Shown here in pieces: positions 1-11,541 of a DNA stretch of 64,000 nucleotides. Made by a program: the position numbers and the translations under genes. The notes under the pieces are model-generated. The model was given only the letters and a program-made list of their open reading frames with translations. It had not been told where the DNA came from and made no database searches. The stretch lies in the NCBI GenBank assembly GCA_025201365.1, contig JAIXMF010000010.1:62001-126000 (forward strand), given 5' to 3'. This DNA comes from Syncephalis plumigaleata (lineage: Eukaryota > Zoopagomycota > Zoopagomycetes > Zoopagales > Piptocephalidaceae). The number at the start of each line of letters is the position of its first letter. Position 1 is the first letter of the stretch.

Positions 1-489
1 ACTTACTCGTTTCTCTTGATCTACTCGCTCTTCTCGCGCTTTATTCACTCCACTGATTCCTCGCGGGCTCTTGTCATTCTACTCGTTCCTCTCGCGCGTT
101 ACTCATTACAGTCAATACGTTTTCTATTGATTACTCGTGCGCTTTACTTGCTTTACTTGCTTTACTCACTCCTCTCGCTTGATCTGGTCACTATACTCAA
201 TACGCTTGCATTTTCGTCTTACATTCCTCGCGCGCTCTATTCATTCCTAATTACTCGTGCGCTATACTCTTTATACTTATTCCTCTCGCGTTCTACTCAC
301 TCCTCTGACTTATTTTTTTTACGTTCCTCGCGCACTTCACCCATTCTTCTACTCCTTCGTTGCACACGGTCTACTCACTATACTCCTTACTCCTACTTTA
401 TATTCTCGGTGCTTATGTAACGGTTGTATCCGTACTTCTTTTAACACTTACCGTGGCTCTAATACCGAACTTCATATACAGTAACACCT

Positions 490-600
490 CTGTAAATACG
501 CTTACTACTGCATACTAACTAACAAAGATTACCGTTCAATATATACTACTTTATTATACGTGTATATATTCGTTACTATGAATTAACCAAGCTGCTACAC
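490..600 (+). repeat. Recurring ~110-bp block inside CT array, copy 1
   Basis: A conserved island inside the degenerate array, containing a GTATACACGTGTA-like palindromic core next to TTTATTA and an AGCTGCTAC end. Related blocks occur at about 1240-1355, 12447-12562, 13202-13312 and 14376-14480, and again 11,189 bp further on. It is more conserved than the words around it. Function unknown. Confidence 0.7.
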
Positions 601-1239
601 CTTCAACGTTCACTCGCGTGCTACACTAATTCCTCTCACATTCTACTTACACTCGTCGCGCTTATCCCTCTCTGGCATTCCTTGCGCGTTCTATACATTA
701 CGCTCATTCCTCGCTGACGTTCCTCGTTGACTCTACCCGCTACACTCATTACGTTCATTCCACGCTAGCTTTACTCGATATACTCATAACACTCATTCCT
801 CGCGCGTTTTACTCATTACGCTCGCACATTCCTCTTGCTTACTCGCGCGTTCTAGTCATTCTTCTTGTCACTTTACTCGCTCCTCTTACTCGTTGTATTC
901 ATTATCCTCCTCCACCTCCTCTTACTCGCTATACTCACTCTTCGCTCGTTCTATTCCCTATACTCACTTCTTTCACTCGATCTCACTCCTTCGCACGAGC
1001 TAGTCATTCGTCGTGCACTATACTCACTCTTCTCGCTCGAGCTACTTGTTCCTCTTACTTCCTTGCACGATCTACTCGTTATATTCGTCCTTCCCACGTT
1101 ATACTCGCTCTACTCGTTCGTCGCACGCGTTATACTCATTCTAGTGATTACATTTACATTCTACTCGTTCTTCGTTCCTCATACTCACTACACTCACTCT
1201 TCTCACTCGAGCTATTCGTTCCTCTCGTATTCTACTCAA

Positions 1240-1355
1240 TACATTCAATACGCTTGTTACTGTATACGAACTAATAAAGACTACCTTTCAGCATATATTA
1301 TTTTATTACACGTGTATACACTCGTTACTATTAGCCAACTAAGCTGCTACAGCAA
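1240..1355 (+). repeat. Recurring ~110-bp block inside CT array, copy 2
   Basis: Same island as at 490-600, here with the full TGTATACACTCG half-palindrome and AAGCTGCTACAGCA end. It is mirrored at 12447-12562 in the right arm. Confidence 0.7.
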
Positions 1356-2075
1356 CAATTTCTCTCGCTCACTCTCGTTTCTCTTACGTTCGTTGCACGT
1401 TCTATACTTTACGCTCATTTCTCTTACTCACGACATTTGTTCCTCGCGCGTTCTAGTCACTATACTCACTTCTCTTGCACGAGCTAATCATTCCTCGCGC
1501 GTTCTGTTCATTCGCCGTGTGTTTTACTTACTCCTTCGTCGCTCGATCTACTCACTATACTTGTTCCTCTCTCTCTCTCGACCTACTCGCTCTTCTCGCA
1601 TTTTACTCACTCCACTGATTCCTCGCGGGTTCTTGTCATTCTACTCATTGCTCGTGTGTTTTACTCACTTCTTTCACTCGATCTACTCGTTCCTTGCTCG
1701 CTCTAGTTACTATACTCCTTCCTCTTGCACGATCTACTCCCTATACTCATTATACTCGTTCCTCGCACGTTCTATTCGTTGCTCATGCGCCCCACTCACT
1801 ATAATCACTTCACCCGCTCGATCTACTCATTACTTGCTCCATCTCGTCGCTATACTCACTTCTCTCGCTGCTCAACTTATAGCTCGTGCGTTCTACTCGT
1901 CCCCCTCGCTCGATCTCGTTCCTTACACTCACTATACTCACTCATCTCTCTCCATCTCGTCACTATATTCACTCCTCTCGCTCGATCTACTCATAACTCA
2001 TGTGCTATACTCGTTTTTTGTTCGATCTCGTTCCTCCCGTTTTACTCTTTACACGTTCGCTCAATAACCGCGTAA

Positions 2076-2570
2076 CTCGTTACATATCGTCTTCGGCTAC
2101 ATAGTAATATAGAACGTATATTGATCGGTTAATGCTACGTGATTCTACGCAAGATGTACTAAAGGTTTATTGTTATTAACGAGTGAGTCTAGAACAGACC
2201 TCGAGCGTGCCCTATGAGGCTTGACGCTTTCACTTCATCATGACTAACTCCTGTTCTAGAAGGCAATCGAGCTTCACGATCTAGCATGCATATATAATAC
2301 CCGGTCAAAGGGACATTCAGTCGTGTGCCGCTCTGTCTACTATTACCTGATCTACGCCGTCTAACGCCACTCTCTACATATCAACAGGCTATGAAACAGC
2401 GTGTGCCATTCTCGACTACGTGCTTATATGCTCCATATATTGACTGGTGCATCCTACGTGGACCTATACCGCGTAACTAACTCGCATAATTACATGTACC
2501 TGGCGGTTAATAGTTCCTAATCATTCTTGGTTATTGGTGAATACCACCTGCTTTACACGTTCACCCCTCT
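2076..2570 (-). repeat. Conserved non-array block with hairpin, left copy
   Basis: A stretch of ordinary complexity between the CT array and the minisatellite. It contains the 73-nt hairpin (2188-2260) and an AT-rich TATA-like run at about 2290. It recurs at 11232-11726, 22421-22915 and, diverged, about 32800-33262, and it is the best conserved non-mobile part shared by all four copies. No open reading frame is shared by all copies. Confidence 0.8.
2188..2260 (-). ncRNA. Candidate structured RNA / conserved hairpin, left copy
   Basis: The ends are a perfect 10-bp inverted repeat, TCTAGAACAG and CTGTTCTAGA. Inside, GCGT pairs with ACGC and encloses GCC/GGC around a six-base TCATAG loop. This copy has the same pairing as 11542-11614. 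Orientation is inferred from the TATA-like run lying upstream when read on the minus strand. It could equally be a DNA cruciform site. Confidence 0.45.
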
Positions 2571-2749
2571 CCCTCTCTCTATTGTTTACTACTCTTTCCT
2601 TTCTCTCTTTCTTCGTCGTTCACTACTCGTATTCGTAATGCTCGCTGTACCTGTTCTTTGTTTCTCTTTCTCCTATTCCTTGTATACGCTTACCTTTGCT
2701 TAGCACACTCGTGTACTTGTACTTTCTCCTCTCTCGCTTGTTTATGTTT

Positions 2750-3235
2750 CACTCGCGTTCGCTGTTCACAGTTCCTTGTTGGTGCCGTTGTCGTTGATCT
2801 AACGTTAGCTTGCGTCATCATCTACGCGTTCGCTGTTCACAGTTCCTTGTTGGTGTCGTTGATCTAACGTTAGTTCGTGTCATCATCTTCGCGTTCGCTG
2901 TTCACAGTTCCTTGTTGGTGTCGTTGATCTAACGTTAGTTCGTGTCATCATCTACGCGTTCGCTGTTCACAGTTCCTTGTTGTTGTTGGTGTCGTTGATC
3001 TAACGTTAGTTCGCGTCATCATCTACGCGTTCGCTGTTCACCGCTTCTCGTTGGTGTCGTTGATCTAACGTTAGTTCGTGTCATCATCTACGCGTTCGCT
3101 GTTCACCGCTTCTCGTTGGTGTCGTTGATCTAACGTTAGTTCGCGTCATCATCTACGCGTTCGCTGTTCACAGTTCCTTGTTGGTGTCGTTGTTGTTGAT
3201 CTAACGGTAGATTGCGTCATCATTTACGCGATCTA
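2750..3235 (+). repeat. 65-bp minisatellite, about 7 units (left arm)
   Basis: Tandem units of about 65 bp, each with CGCGTTCGCTGTTCAC followed by TTGATCTAACGTTAG; some carry an extra TGTTGT. The corresponding arrays hold about 14 units at 10165-11050 and 21354-22239, and only about one at 32560-32640. There are no unique spacers between units, so this is not a CRISPR array. Confidence 0.9.
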
Positions 3236-3639
3236 TTCATCCTGCCTATTGTCCTTACCTCTTTGTAGTTTGCGCTGCTTTTCTACGCACGCTCACTACG
3301 ATCAAGCGTTCATACTCACGTTATTCTGCTGTAATCACCTCCCCTTCAGCCTGTAGCGCTTGTGCACGACAAGGCTACCGTGCTGTTCTCGCGAGTGTCT
3401 TACGGCGGTCATTGCGTCATGATCCACTCGCGCGTTTATTCCTTTGTACGTTAACAGTGCTCGTCTGCTACTCTTTGTATTGCAATGTATGCTGCCGTCT
3501 GTTTATTAGATTTCTACTGTGCACTAGTTACGGGTATTGCTTGCGCGTCTAAAGCTATTCTGTATGCTGTTTTGCATACTGTGTAGGCTTCAGGTAAGTT
3601 CCGTTTGTTTACTTTTCTATGCTCATTACACTCGTATAA

Positions 3640-3950
3640 GCCATTTATTAATAAAAAGCAATAAAGCTATTAGTACACCTACTAATTGGTCATTAGTATG
3701 GTATTAATAAAGTGGTAATAAATTATTAATATAGCCCTTAGTAAAATTAACAAGGGTTAGCAGCTTAAACTAGCAAAAAGTTACTAATGAACCCATTAAT
3801 AAATGTTAACAAATTTATTAATAAAAGTTAACAGTTAAAAAATTGCCAGTTTAAAACTAGTAAAATATTACTAATGAACCCATTAGTAAAAGTTAACAAA
3901 AAGTTAACAAATTTATTAACATTTATTAACACCTATCCCCCATTATTAAC
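3640..3950. repeat. AT-rich TTAAC/ATTAGTAA array
   Basis: Dense irregular repeats of AAAAGTTAACA, TTATTAATA and CATTAGTAA, with no coding potential. Sister stretches lie at 4720-5250, 6330-6400, 7270-7340, 8150-8690, 9460-9770, 19300-19890, 20650-20960, 30490-31080 and 31840-32150. They flank the foldback cassettes and the 524-bp element. Confidence 0.8.
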
Positions 3951-3952
3951 GG

Positions 3953-3969
3953 CCCTAACCCTAACCCTA
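3953..3969 (-). repeat. Interstitial telomere-like tract, left arm
   Basis: CCCTAACCCTAACCCTA, 2.8 copies of the TTAGGG telomere repeat found in many fungi, read here on the minus strand. The same 17 bases occur at 9438-9454, 20626-20642 and 31815-31831, at the same place in every block. Confidence 0.7.
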
Positions 3970-4091
3970 TATAGCTATTAATAGAAACGCAGTCACAGTG
4001 CTATTTGTATGGCGCTTTACTTTCCCCCATTAACTATCGTTGTTGTGGTCCAATCTCGCTGATTGTGCGCTCATTCGACGTATCTCGCTTT

Positions 4092-4615
4092 TCCGGACCA
4101 GAATATGTACCTGTTACCTAAATAAATGACAAATAGGGCGAGTAAAATGTCGATAGTTGTCGTGATTCTTGATTTGGCTGTGCTTTCCAGTAGCCGTATT
4201 TTCCTCCCCCGATATCCATCAGATCGGCATGCGGGTGCTACCATTCTGCTGGGTAATACAGTGTGCACAAGTCTACTTATTCGCTAAACCCAGCATTGCT
4301 TAGTAGTATGGCGAGTAAAGCCGCGGAAATCGCCGTGATTCTTGAATTTGTATGGTAGTTTCCCTATAATACCGTGTTTCACAATGCTATTGCCATAACG
4401 CACTTGAAAGCATGCACAAATAGTGCGTTTCGCATGTCCGGATGGCAATAGCGAGTTGATTGATATGCGAGTTGGCTACAATCGATGCATTTCCAGGCAA
4501 TAAATCGCAAATAGTCTATTTCTCCCATACAAATCGCGTTATTTGGGCATCCGGTCCTTTTCATTTCGCTCAAATGGCGTTATTTCTCAATGGTAGTGGC
4601 ATATTCTGGTCCGGA
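4092..4615 (-). repeat. 524-bp element with 16-bp inverted ends, left copy
   Basis: Bounded by TCCGGACCAGAATATG at 4092-4107 and its exact reverse complement at 4600-4615. It resembles a small non-autonomous DNA transposon (MITE), but no target duplication can be shown because all four copies sit in the same larger repeat. It contains small open frames (minus, 4379-4573 and 4071-4268) without recognisable domains. Confidence 0.55.
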
Positions 4616-4719
4616 CGGACCTTCTGACTTCAATAGGTGCAATACTACCTCCAGAAGACCAGAATTGAGCGAGAAAAATGGATATACCAGAAAAATGACC
4701 TGATTCTCCAAGGGCCCCA

Positions 4720-5250
4720 ATGGGCCATTAACTTTTATTAATAAGTTTGTTAACTTTTATTAGTAATTTTGTTAACTTTTTATTAGTAATTTACTAGCAT
4801 TTATTAGTCAGACAAGGGTCCGGTCCCCTCAAGAGCCGCAGAAGAGCCGCAGAAAAGCCCAAATAGCTGTTAACTTTTGTTAATAAATTCATTAACTTTT
4901 ATTAGTAATTTTGTTAACTTTTATTAACCATTAAATCGTGAGCTTTCATTAGAAATTTGCTAACTTTTATTAACCATTGATTAGTAACTTTCATTAGTAA
5001 GTCAACTACCTAGTAATAAGAGGATGTTAATAAATCTAATGACTTTTACTAGTGCCTTTCTTTATTATCCCCTCTTAACTTTCCCTTACCTTTTGTTAAT
5101 GCTTTCATTAGTAACCTATCTTCTTTTATTAATACCCATGACACCTCTTGATTTCCCTCGGTTTCCCCTTGCTACCCCCTGGTGTTACCATGGTCATTAG
5201 TCAAGGTTAACAAAAGTTAACAACTTTACTAATGTGGATTAATGATGGCT
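4720..5250. repeat. AT-rich TTAAC array flanking the palindrome centre
   Basis: Irregular TTAACTTTTATTAGTAA-type repeats with a GAGCCGCAGAA direct repeat near 4830-4850. Mirrored at 8150-8690. No gene. Confidence 0.75.
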
Positions 5251-5333
5251 ATTGAAGGCAAGTGACGGTCAGTGATGGATATAGGTGCTCTCGACACCCC
5301 TGACCCCTTCTTTGAGAGCCAGCTGAAGCCAGC

Positions 5334-6240
5334 TGAAGCCAGCTTCAAGGGTCCCGGTCCCATTTGAGCTCTCTATTTTTATAAATTCGAATTTCGCTCC
5401 TACAATTCAGATAAAAATATATGTTGCTCAGCCGCACATTCTGGACTATATATATTTTAATTTGATTTTTAGGAGCGAAATTCGAATTTATAAAAATAGA
5501 GGGCTCACTGGGGACCGGCCGAGGACCCGAGCTCTTGGTCCAAAAAGACCGATTTTGACCAGTTAAGGCCAATTGTACCGGCTCTTCACTGACCCCCCGG
5601 AGCCCTTTATTTTTATAAATTCAAATATCACTCCTAAAATCCAAATAAAAATATGTTTGTGCTCAGCCATCAATTCTGAATCGAAATATATCTTTACTTG
5701 GATTTTAGGAGCGATATTTGAATTTATAAAAATAAAGGGCTCCGGGGGGTCAGTGAAGAGCCGGTACAATTGGCCTTAACTGGTCAAAATCGGTCATTTT
5801 AGGTGAAGAGCCCGGGCTCTCCGTGACCCCCCTGAGCTCTTGATTTTTATAAATTCAAATATCGCTCCTAAAATCCAAGTAAAGATATATTTCGATTCAG
5901 AATTGATGGCTGAGCACAAACATATTTTTATTTGGATTTTAGGAGTGATATTTGAATTTATATAAATAGAGGGCTCCGGGGGGCCCATATAATTGGCCAA
6001 AGCCGGCTCAAGTCGGTCATTTTGGACCAAGAGCCCGGGCTCTCGGCCGGTCCCCAGTGAGCCCTCTATTTTTATAAATCCGAATTTCGCTCCTAAAAAT
6101 CAAATTAAAATATATATAGTCCAGAATGTGCGGCTGAGCAACATATATTTTTATCTGAATTGTAGGAGCGAAATTCGAATTTATAAAAATAGAGAGCTCA
6201 AATGGGACCGGGACCCTTGAAGCTGGCTTCAGCTGGCTTC
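5334..6240. repeat. Foldback cassette 1 (A-B-B'-A')
   Basis: Four consecutive hairpins. Type A has arms of about 34 bp (CCCTCTATTTTTATAAATTC and its complement with GGAGCGAAATTCG) around about 80 bp. Type B has GC-rich outer arms such as GGCTCCGGGGGGTCAGTGAA and inner arms ATCGCTCCTAAAATCCAA. The last A is inverted relative to the first, so the cassette is itself a palindrome about 5783. Every small open frame here has a near-identical mirror frame on the other strand, the result of palindromy rather than coding. Confidence 0.85.
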
Positions 6241-6509
6241 AGCTGGCTCTCAAAGGGAGTACAAGGGGGTGTCAAGGGGGGTGCCAGGGAGTGTCGAGGG
6301 CGTCAAGTGCTTGTATGTGCATCATTGACTTACATTAGCTTTTATTAGTAAAATTGTTAACTTTTGTTAATTTTTATTAACTTTTTGTTAGCTTTGACTT
6401 ATACATTTAACACCATCTGGCACCCCTTTGACACCCCCTTGGCACCCCCTTAACACCCTCTTGACACCCCCTTGTACTCCCTTTGAGGGCCAGCTCAAGC
6501 CAGCTCAAG

Positions 6510-7180
6510 CCAGCTTCAAGGGTCCCGGTCCCATTTGAGCTCTCTATTTTTATAAATTCGAATTTCGCTCCTACAATTCAGATAAAAATATATGTTGCTC
6601 AGCCGCACATTCTGGACTATATATATTTTAATTTGATTTTTAGGAGCGAAATTCGAATTTATAAAAATAGAGGGCTCACTGGGGACCGGCCGAGGACCCG
6701 AGCTCTTGGTCCAAAAAGACCGATTTTGACCAGTTAAGGCCAATTGTACCGGCTCTTCACTGACCCCCCGGAGCCCTTTATTTTTATAAATTCAAATATC
6801 GCTCCTAAAATCCAAGTAAAAATATATTTCGATTCAGAATTGATGGCTGAGCACAAACGTATTTTTATTTGGATTTTAGGAGCGATATTTGAATTTATAT
6901 AAATAGAGGGCTCCGGGGAGCTCGTATAATTGGCCAAAACCGGCTCAAGTCGGTCATTTTGGACCAAGAGCCCGGGTCCTCGGCCGGTCCCCAGTGAGCC
7001 CCCTATTTTTATAAATTCGAATTTCGCTCCTAAAAATCAAATTAAAATATATATAGTCCAGAATGTGCGGCTGAGCAACATATATTTTTATCTGAATTGT
7101 AGGGGCGAAATTCGAATTTATAAAAATAGAGAGCTCAAATGGGACCGGGACCCTTGAAGCTGGCTTTAGCTGGCTTCAGC
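6510..7180. repeat. Foldback cassette 2 (A-B-A')
   Basis: Same A and B hairpins as cassette 1, with a single B, palindromic about 6837. Separated from its neighbours by TTAGTAAAATTGTTAAC-rich spacers and runs of GACACCCCCTTG-like repeats (about 6240-6480 and 7190-7400). Confidence 0.85.
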
Positions 7181-7404
7181 TGGCTCTCAAAGGGAGTACA
7201 AGGGGGTGTCAGGGGGGGTGCCAGGGAGTGTCGAGGGTGTCAAGTGCTTGTATGTGCATCATTGACCTACATTAGCTTTTATTAGTAAAATTGTTAACTT
7301 TTGTTAATTTTTATTAACTTTTGTTAACTTTGACTTATACATTTAACACCATCTGGCGCCCCTTTGACACCCCCTTGACACCCCCTTGTACTCCCTTTGA
7401 GAGC

Positions 7405-8075
7405 CAGCTGAAGCCAGCTTCAAGGGTCCCGGTCCCATTTGAGCTCTCTATTTTTATAAATTCGAATTTCGCCCCTACAATTCAGATAAAAATATATGTT
7501 GCTCAGCCGCACATTCTGGACTATATATATTTTAATTTGATTTTTAGGAGCGAAATTCGGATTTATAAAAATAGAGGGCTCACTGGGGACCGGCCGAGGA
7601 CCCGGGCTCTTGGTCCAAAATGACCGACTTGAGCCGGTTTTGGCCAATTATACGAGCTCCCCGGAGCCCTCTATTTATATAAATTCAAATATCGCTCCTA
7701 AAATCCAAATAAAAATACGTTTGTGCTCAGCCATCAATTCTGAATCGAAATATATTTTTACTTGGATTTTAGGAGCGATATTTGAATTTATAAAAATAAA
7801 GGGCTCCGGGGGGTCAGTGAAGAGCCGGTACAATTGGCCCTAACTGGTCAAAATCGGTCTTTTTGGACCAAGAGCTCGGGTCCTCGGCCGGTCCCCAGTG
7901 AGCCCTCTATTTTTATAAATTCGAATTTCGCTCCTAAAAATCAAATTAAAATATATATAGTCCAGAATGTGCGGCTGAGCAACATATATTTTTATCTGAA
8001 TTGTAGGGGCGAAATTCGAATTTATAAAAATAGAGAGCTCAAATGGGACCGGGACCCTTGAAGCTGGCTTCAGCT
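7405..8075. repeat. Foldback cassette 3 (A-B-A')
   Basis: Third cassette, palindromic about 7740. Its outer half mirrors the outer half of cassette 1 and so continues the giant inverted repeat. The GCTGAAGCCAGCT-type direct repeats at the cassette borders occur in all three. Confidence 0.85.
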
Positions 8076-8149
8076 GGCTTCAGCTGGCTCTCAAAGAAGG
8101 GGTCAGGGGTGTCGAGAGCACCTATATCCATCACTGACCGTCACTTGCC

Positions 8150-8690
8150 TTCAATAGCCATCATTAATCCACATTAGTAAAGTTGTTAACTTTTGTTAAC
8201 CTTGACTAATGACCATGGTAACACCAGGGGGTAGCAAGGGGAAACCGAGGGAAATCAAGAGGTGTCATGGGTATTAATAAAAGAAGATAGGTTACTAATG
8301 AAAGCATTAACAAAAGGTAAGGGAAAGTTAAGAGGGGGAGCATAAGGAAAGGCACTAGTAAAAGTCATTAGATTTATTAACATCCTCTTATTACTAGGTA
8401 GTTGACTTACTAATGAAAGTTACTAATCAATGGTTAATAAAAGTTAGCAAATTTCTAATGAAAGCTCACGATTTAATGGTTAATAAAAGTTAACAAAAAT
8501 ACTAATAAAAGTTAATGAATTTATTAACAAAAGTTAACAGCTATTTGGGCTCTTCTGCGGCTCTTCTGCGGCTCTTGAGGGTACCGGACCCTTGTCTGGC
8601 TAATAAAAGCTAGTGAATTACTAATAAAAAGTTAATAAAATTACTAATAAAAGTTAACAAACTTATTAATAAAAGTTAATGGCCCATTGG
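8150..8690. repeat. AT-rich TTAAC array, right arm
   Basis: Mirror of 4720-5250, with a GGCTCTTCTGC direct repeat near 8550. A diverged version precedes the next block at 19300-19890. No gene. Confidence 0.75.
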
Positions 8691-8791
8691 GGCCCTTGGA
8701 GAATCAGGTCATTTTTCTGGTATATCCATTTTTCTCGCTCAATTCTGGTCTTCTGGAGGTAGTATTGCACCTATTGAAGTCAGAAGGCCCG

Positions 8792-9315
8792 TCCGGACCA
8801 GAATATGCCACTACCATTGAGAAATAACGCCATTTGAGCGAAATGAAAAGGACTGGATGCCCAAATAACGCGATTTGTATGGGAGAAATAGACTATTTGC
8901 GATTTATTGCCTGGAAATGCATCGATTGTAGCCAACTCGCATATCAATCAACTCGCTATTGCGGTCTGGGCATGCGAAATGCACTATTTGTGCATGCTTT
9001 CAAGTGCGTTATGGCAATAGCATTGTGAAACACGGTATTATAGGGAAACTACCATACAAATTCAAGAATCACGGCGATTTCCGCGGCTTTACTCGCCGTA
9101 CTACTAAGCTATGCTGGGTTCAGCGAATAACAAGATTTGTGCACACTGTATTACCCAGCAGAATGGTAGCACCCGCATGCCGATCTGATGGATATCGGGG
9201 GAGGAAAATACGGCTACTGGAAAGCACAGCCAAATCAAGAATCACGACAACTATCGACATTTTACTCGCCCTATTTGTCATTTATTTAGGTAACAGGTAC
9301 ATATTCTGGTCCGGA
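8792..9315 (+). repeat. 524-bp element with 16-bp inverted ends, copy A
   Basis: Ends TCCGGACCAGAATATG (8792-8807) and complement (9300-9315), as in the left arm. Two overlapping small open frames (8834-9028 and 8959-9336, 64 and 125 codons) persist in all forward copies. I recognise no domain in either, and the second runs out past the inverted end. This copy differs from copies B and C at several positions, which places it left of the tandem-duplication breakpoint. Confidence 0.55.
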
Positions 9316-9437
9316 AAAGCGAGATACGTCGAATGAGTGCACAGACAGCGAGATTGGACCACAACAACGATAGTTAATGGGGGAAAGTAAAGCGCCATAC
9401 AAATAGCACTGTGACTGCGTTTCTATTAATAGCTATA

Positions 9438-9454
9438 TAGGGTTAGGGTTAGGG
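9438..9454 (+). repeat. Interstitial telomere-like tract, copy A
   Basis: TAGGGTTAGGGTTAGGG followed by CCGTTAATAATGG. Too short to be a functional telomere, but in the same place in every block. Confidence 0.7.
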
Positions 9455-10164
9455 CCGTTAATAATGGGGGATAGGTGTTAATAAATGTTAATAAATTTGT
9501 TAACTTTTTGTTAACTTTTACTAATGGGTTCATTAGTAATATTTTACTAGTTTTAAACTGGCAATTTTTAACTGTTAACTTTTATTAACAAATTTGTTAA
9601 CATTTATTAATGGGTTCATTAGTAACTTTTTGCTAGTTTAAGCTGCTAACCCTTGTTAATTTTACTAAGGGCTATATTAATAATTTATTACCACTTTATT
9701 AATACCATACTAATGACCAATTAGTAGGTGTACTAATAGCTTTATTGCTTTTTATTAATAAATGGCTTATACGAGTGTAATGAGCATAGAAAAGTAAACA
9801 AACGGAACTTACCTGAAGCCTACACAGTATGCAAAACAGCATACAGAATAGCTTTAGACGCGTAAGCAATACCCGTAACTAGTGCACAGTAGAAATCTAA
9901 TAAACAGACGGCAGCATACATTGCAATACAAAGAGTAGCAGACGAGCACTGTTAACGTACAAAGGAATAAACGCGCGAGTGGATCATGACGCAATGACCG
10001 CCGTAAGACACTCGCGAGAACAGCACGGTAGCCTTGTCGTGCACAAGCGCTACAGGCTGAAGGGGAGGTGATTACAGCAGAATAACGTGAGTATGAACGC
10101 TTGATCGTAGTGAGCGTGCGTAGAAAAGCACCGCAAACTACAAAGAGGTAAGGACAATAGGCAG

Positions 10165-11050
10165 GATGAATAGATCGCGTAAATGATGACGCAATCTACC
10201 GTTAGATCAACGACACCAACGAGAAGCGGTGAACAGCGAACGCGTAAATGATGACGCAATCTACCGTTAGATCAACAACAACGACACCAACAAGGAACTG
10301 TGAACAGCGAACGCGAAGATGATGACACGAACTAACGTTAGATCAACGACACCAACAACAACAAGGAACTGTGAACAGTGAACGCGTAGATGATGACGCG
10401 AACTAACGTTAGATCAACGACACCAACAACAACAAGGAACTGTGAACAGTGAACGCGTAGATGATGACACGAACTAACGTTAGATCAACGACACCAACGA
10501 GAAGCGGTGAACAGCGAACGCGTAGATGATGACGCGAACTAACGTTAGATCAACGACACCAACAAGGAACTGTGAACAGCGAACGCGAAGATGATGACGC
10601 GAACTAACGTTAGATCAACGACACCAACAAGGAACTGTGAACAGCGAACGCGAAGATGATGACACGAACTAACGTTAGATCAACGACACCAACAAGGAAC
10701 TGTGAACAGCGAACGCGTAGATGATGACGCGAACTAACGTTAGATCAACGACACCAACAAGGAACTGTGAACAGCGAACGCGTAGATGATGACGCGAACT
10801 AACGTTAGATCAACGACACCAACAAGGAACTGTGAACAGCGAACGCGAAGATGATGACACGAACTAACGTTAGATCAACGACACCAACAAGGAACTGTGA
10901 ACAGCGAACGCGTAGATGATGACGCGAACTAACGTTAGATCAACGACACCAACAAGGAACTGTGAACAGCGAACGCGTAGATGATGACGCAATCTACCGT
11001 TAGATCAACGACAACGACACCAACAAGGAACTGTGAACAGCGAACGCGAG
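10165..11050 (-). repeat. 65-bp minisatellite, about 14 units (unit 1)
   Basis: Reverse complement of the 2750-3235 units, with about six more copies. Units alternate between CGCGTAGATGATGACGCG and CGCGAAGATGATGACACG variants, so higher-order amplification of sub-blocks is likely. A small open frame here (10935-11144, minus) is repeat-derived. Confidence 0.9.
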
Positions 11051-11541
11051 TGAAACATAAACAAGCGAGAGAGGAGAAAGTACAAGTACACGAGTGTGCT
11101 AAGCAAAGGTAAGCGTATACAAGGAATAGGAGAAAGAGAAACAAAGAACAGGTACAGCGAGCATCACGAATACGAGTAGTGAACGGCGAAGAAAGAGAGA
11201 AAGGAAAGAGTAGTAAACAATAGAGAGAGGGAGAGGGGTGAACGTGTAAAGCAGGTGGTATTCACCAATAACCAAGAATGATTAGGAACTATTAACCGCC
11301 AGGTACATGTAATTATGCGAGTTAGTTACGCGGTATAGGTCCACGTAGGATGCACCAGTCAATATATGGAGCATATAAGCACGTAGTCGAGAATGGCACA
11401 CGCTGTTTCATAGCCTGTTGATATGTAGAGAGTGGCGTTAGACGGCGTAGATCAGGTAATAGTAGACAGAGCGGCACACGACTGAATGTCCCTTTGACCG
11501 GGTATTATATATGCATGCTAGATCGTGAAGCTCGATTGCCT

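Larger units (their letters stand above)
1..2075 (+). repeat. CT-rich degenerate tandem array, left copy
   Basis: A strongly strand-biased array of short imperfect words built from TACTCACT, ATACTCATT, CCTCGCGCG and CGATCTACTC, pyrimidine-rich on the plus strand. It is interrupted by near-identical blocks of about 110 bp (about 490-600 and 1240-1355). Long stop-free frames, for example 865-2067, result from the composition: they open at non-ATG codons, overlap other open frames on the same strand, and between the left and right copies most visible codon differences change the residue. I see no gene here. Confidence 0.85.
1..5790 (+). repeat. Left arm of giant inverted repeat
   Basis: This arm reads as the reverse complement of 7616-13801. 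Matching landmarks keep a constant coordinate sum: 13802 outside the minisatellite and 13407 inside it. The 395-bp difference is explained by about six extra 65-bp minisatellite units in the right arm. The arm continues past the left edge of the window, because base 1 matches base 13801 and the right-hand sequence carries on to 14675. From outside in it holds the CT-rich array, the hairpin block, the minisatellite, AT-rich TTAAC repeats, a TTAGGG-type tract, a 524-bp inverted-ended element and a first set of foldback hairpins. No host gene is visible in it. Confidence 0.93.

Noticed and set aside
865-2067. 400-codon open frame in the CT array (also at 11735-12937 and 22924-24126), and the 267-codon frame at 13831-14634
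   Set aside because: No ATG start, low-complexity repeated words (YSL, THSS, RSS), other open frames on the same strand, and replacement changes between arms. A composition effect, not a protein.
5345-8061. About ten 68-100 codon frames on both strands at the palindrome centre
   Set aside because: Each has a near-identical mirror frame on the other strand because the DNA is palindromic. They fall entirely inside hairpins.
10165-11050. Possible CRISPR array (regular repeats)
   Set aside because: Units are contiguous 65-bp tandem repeats without unique spacers, in a eukaryotic genome with no cas-like gene nearby.
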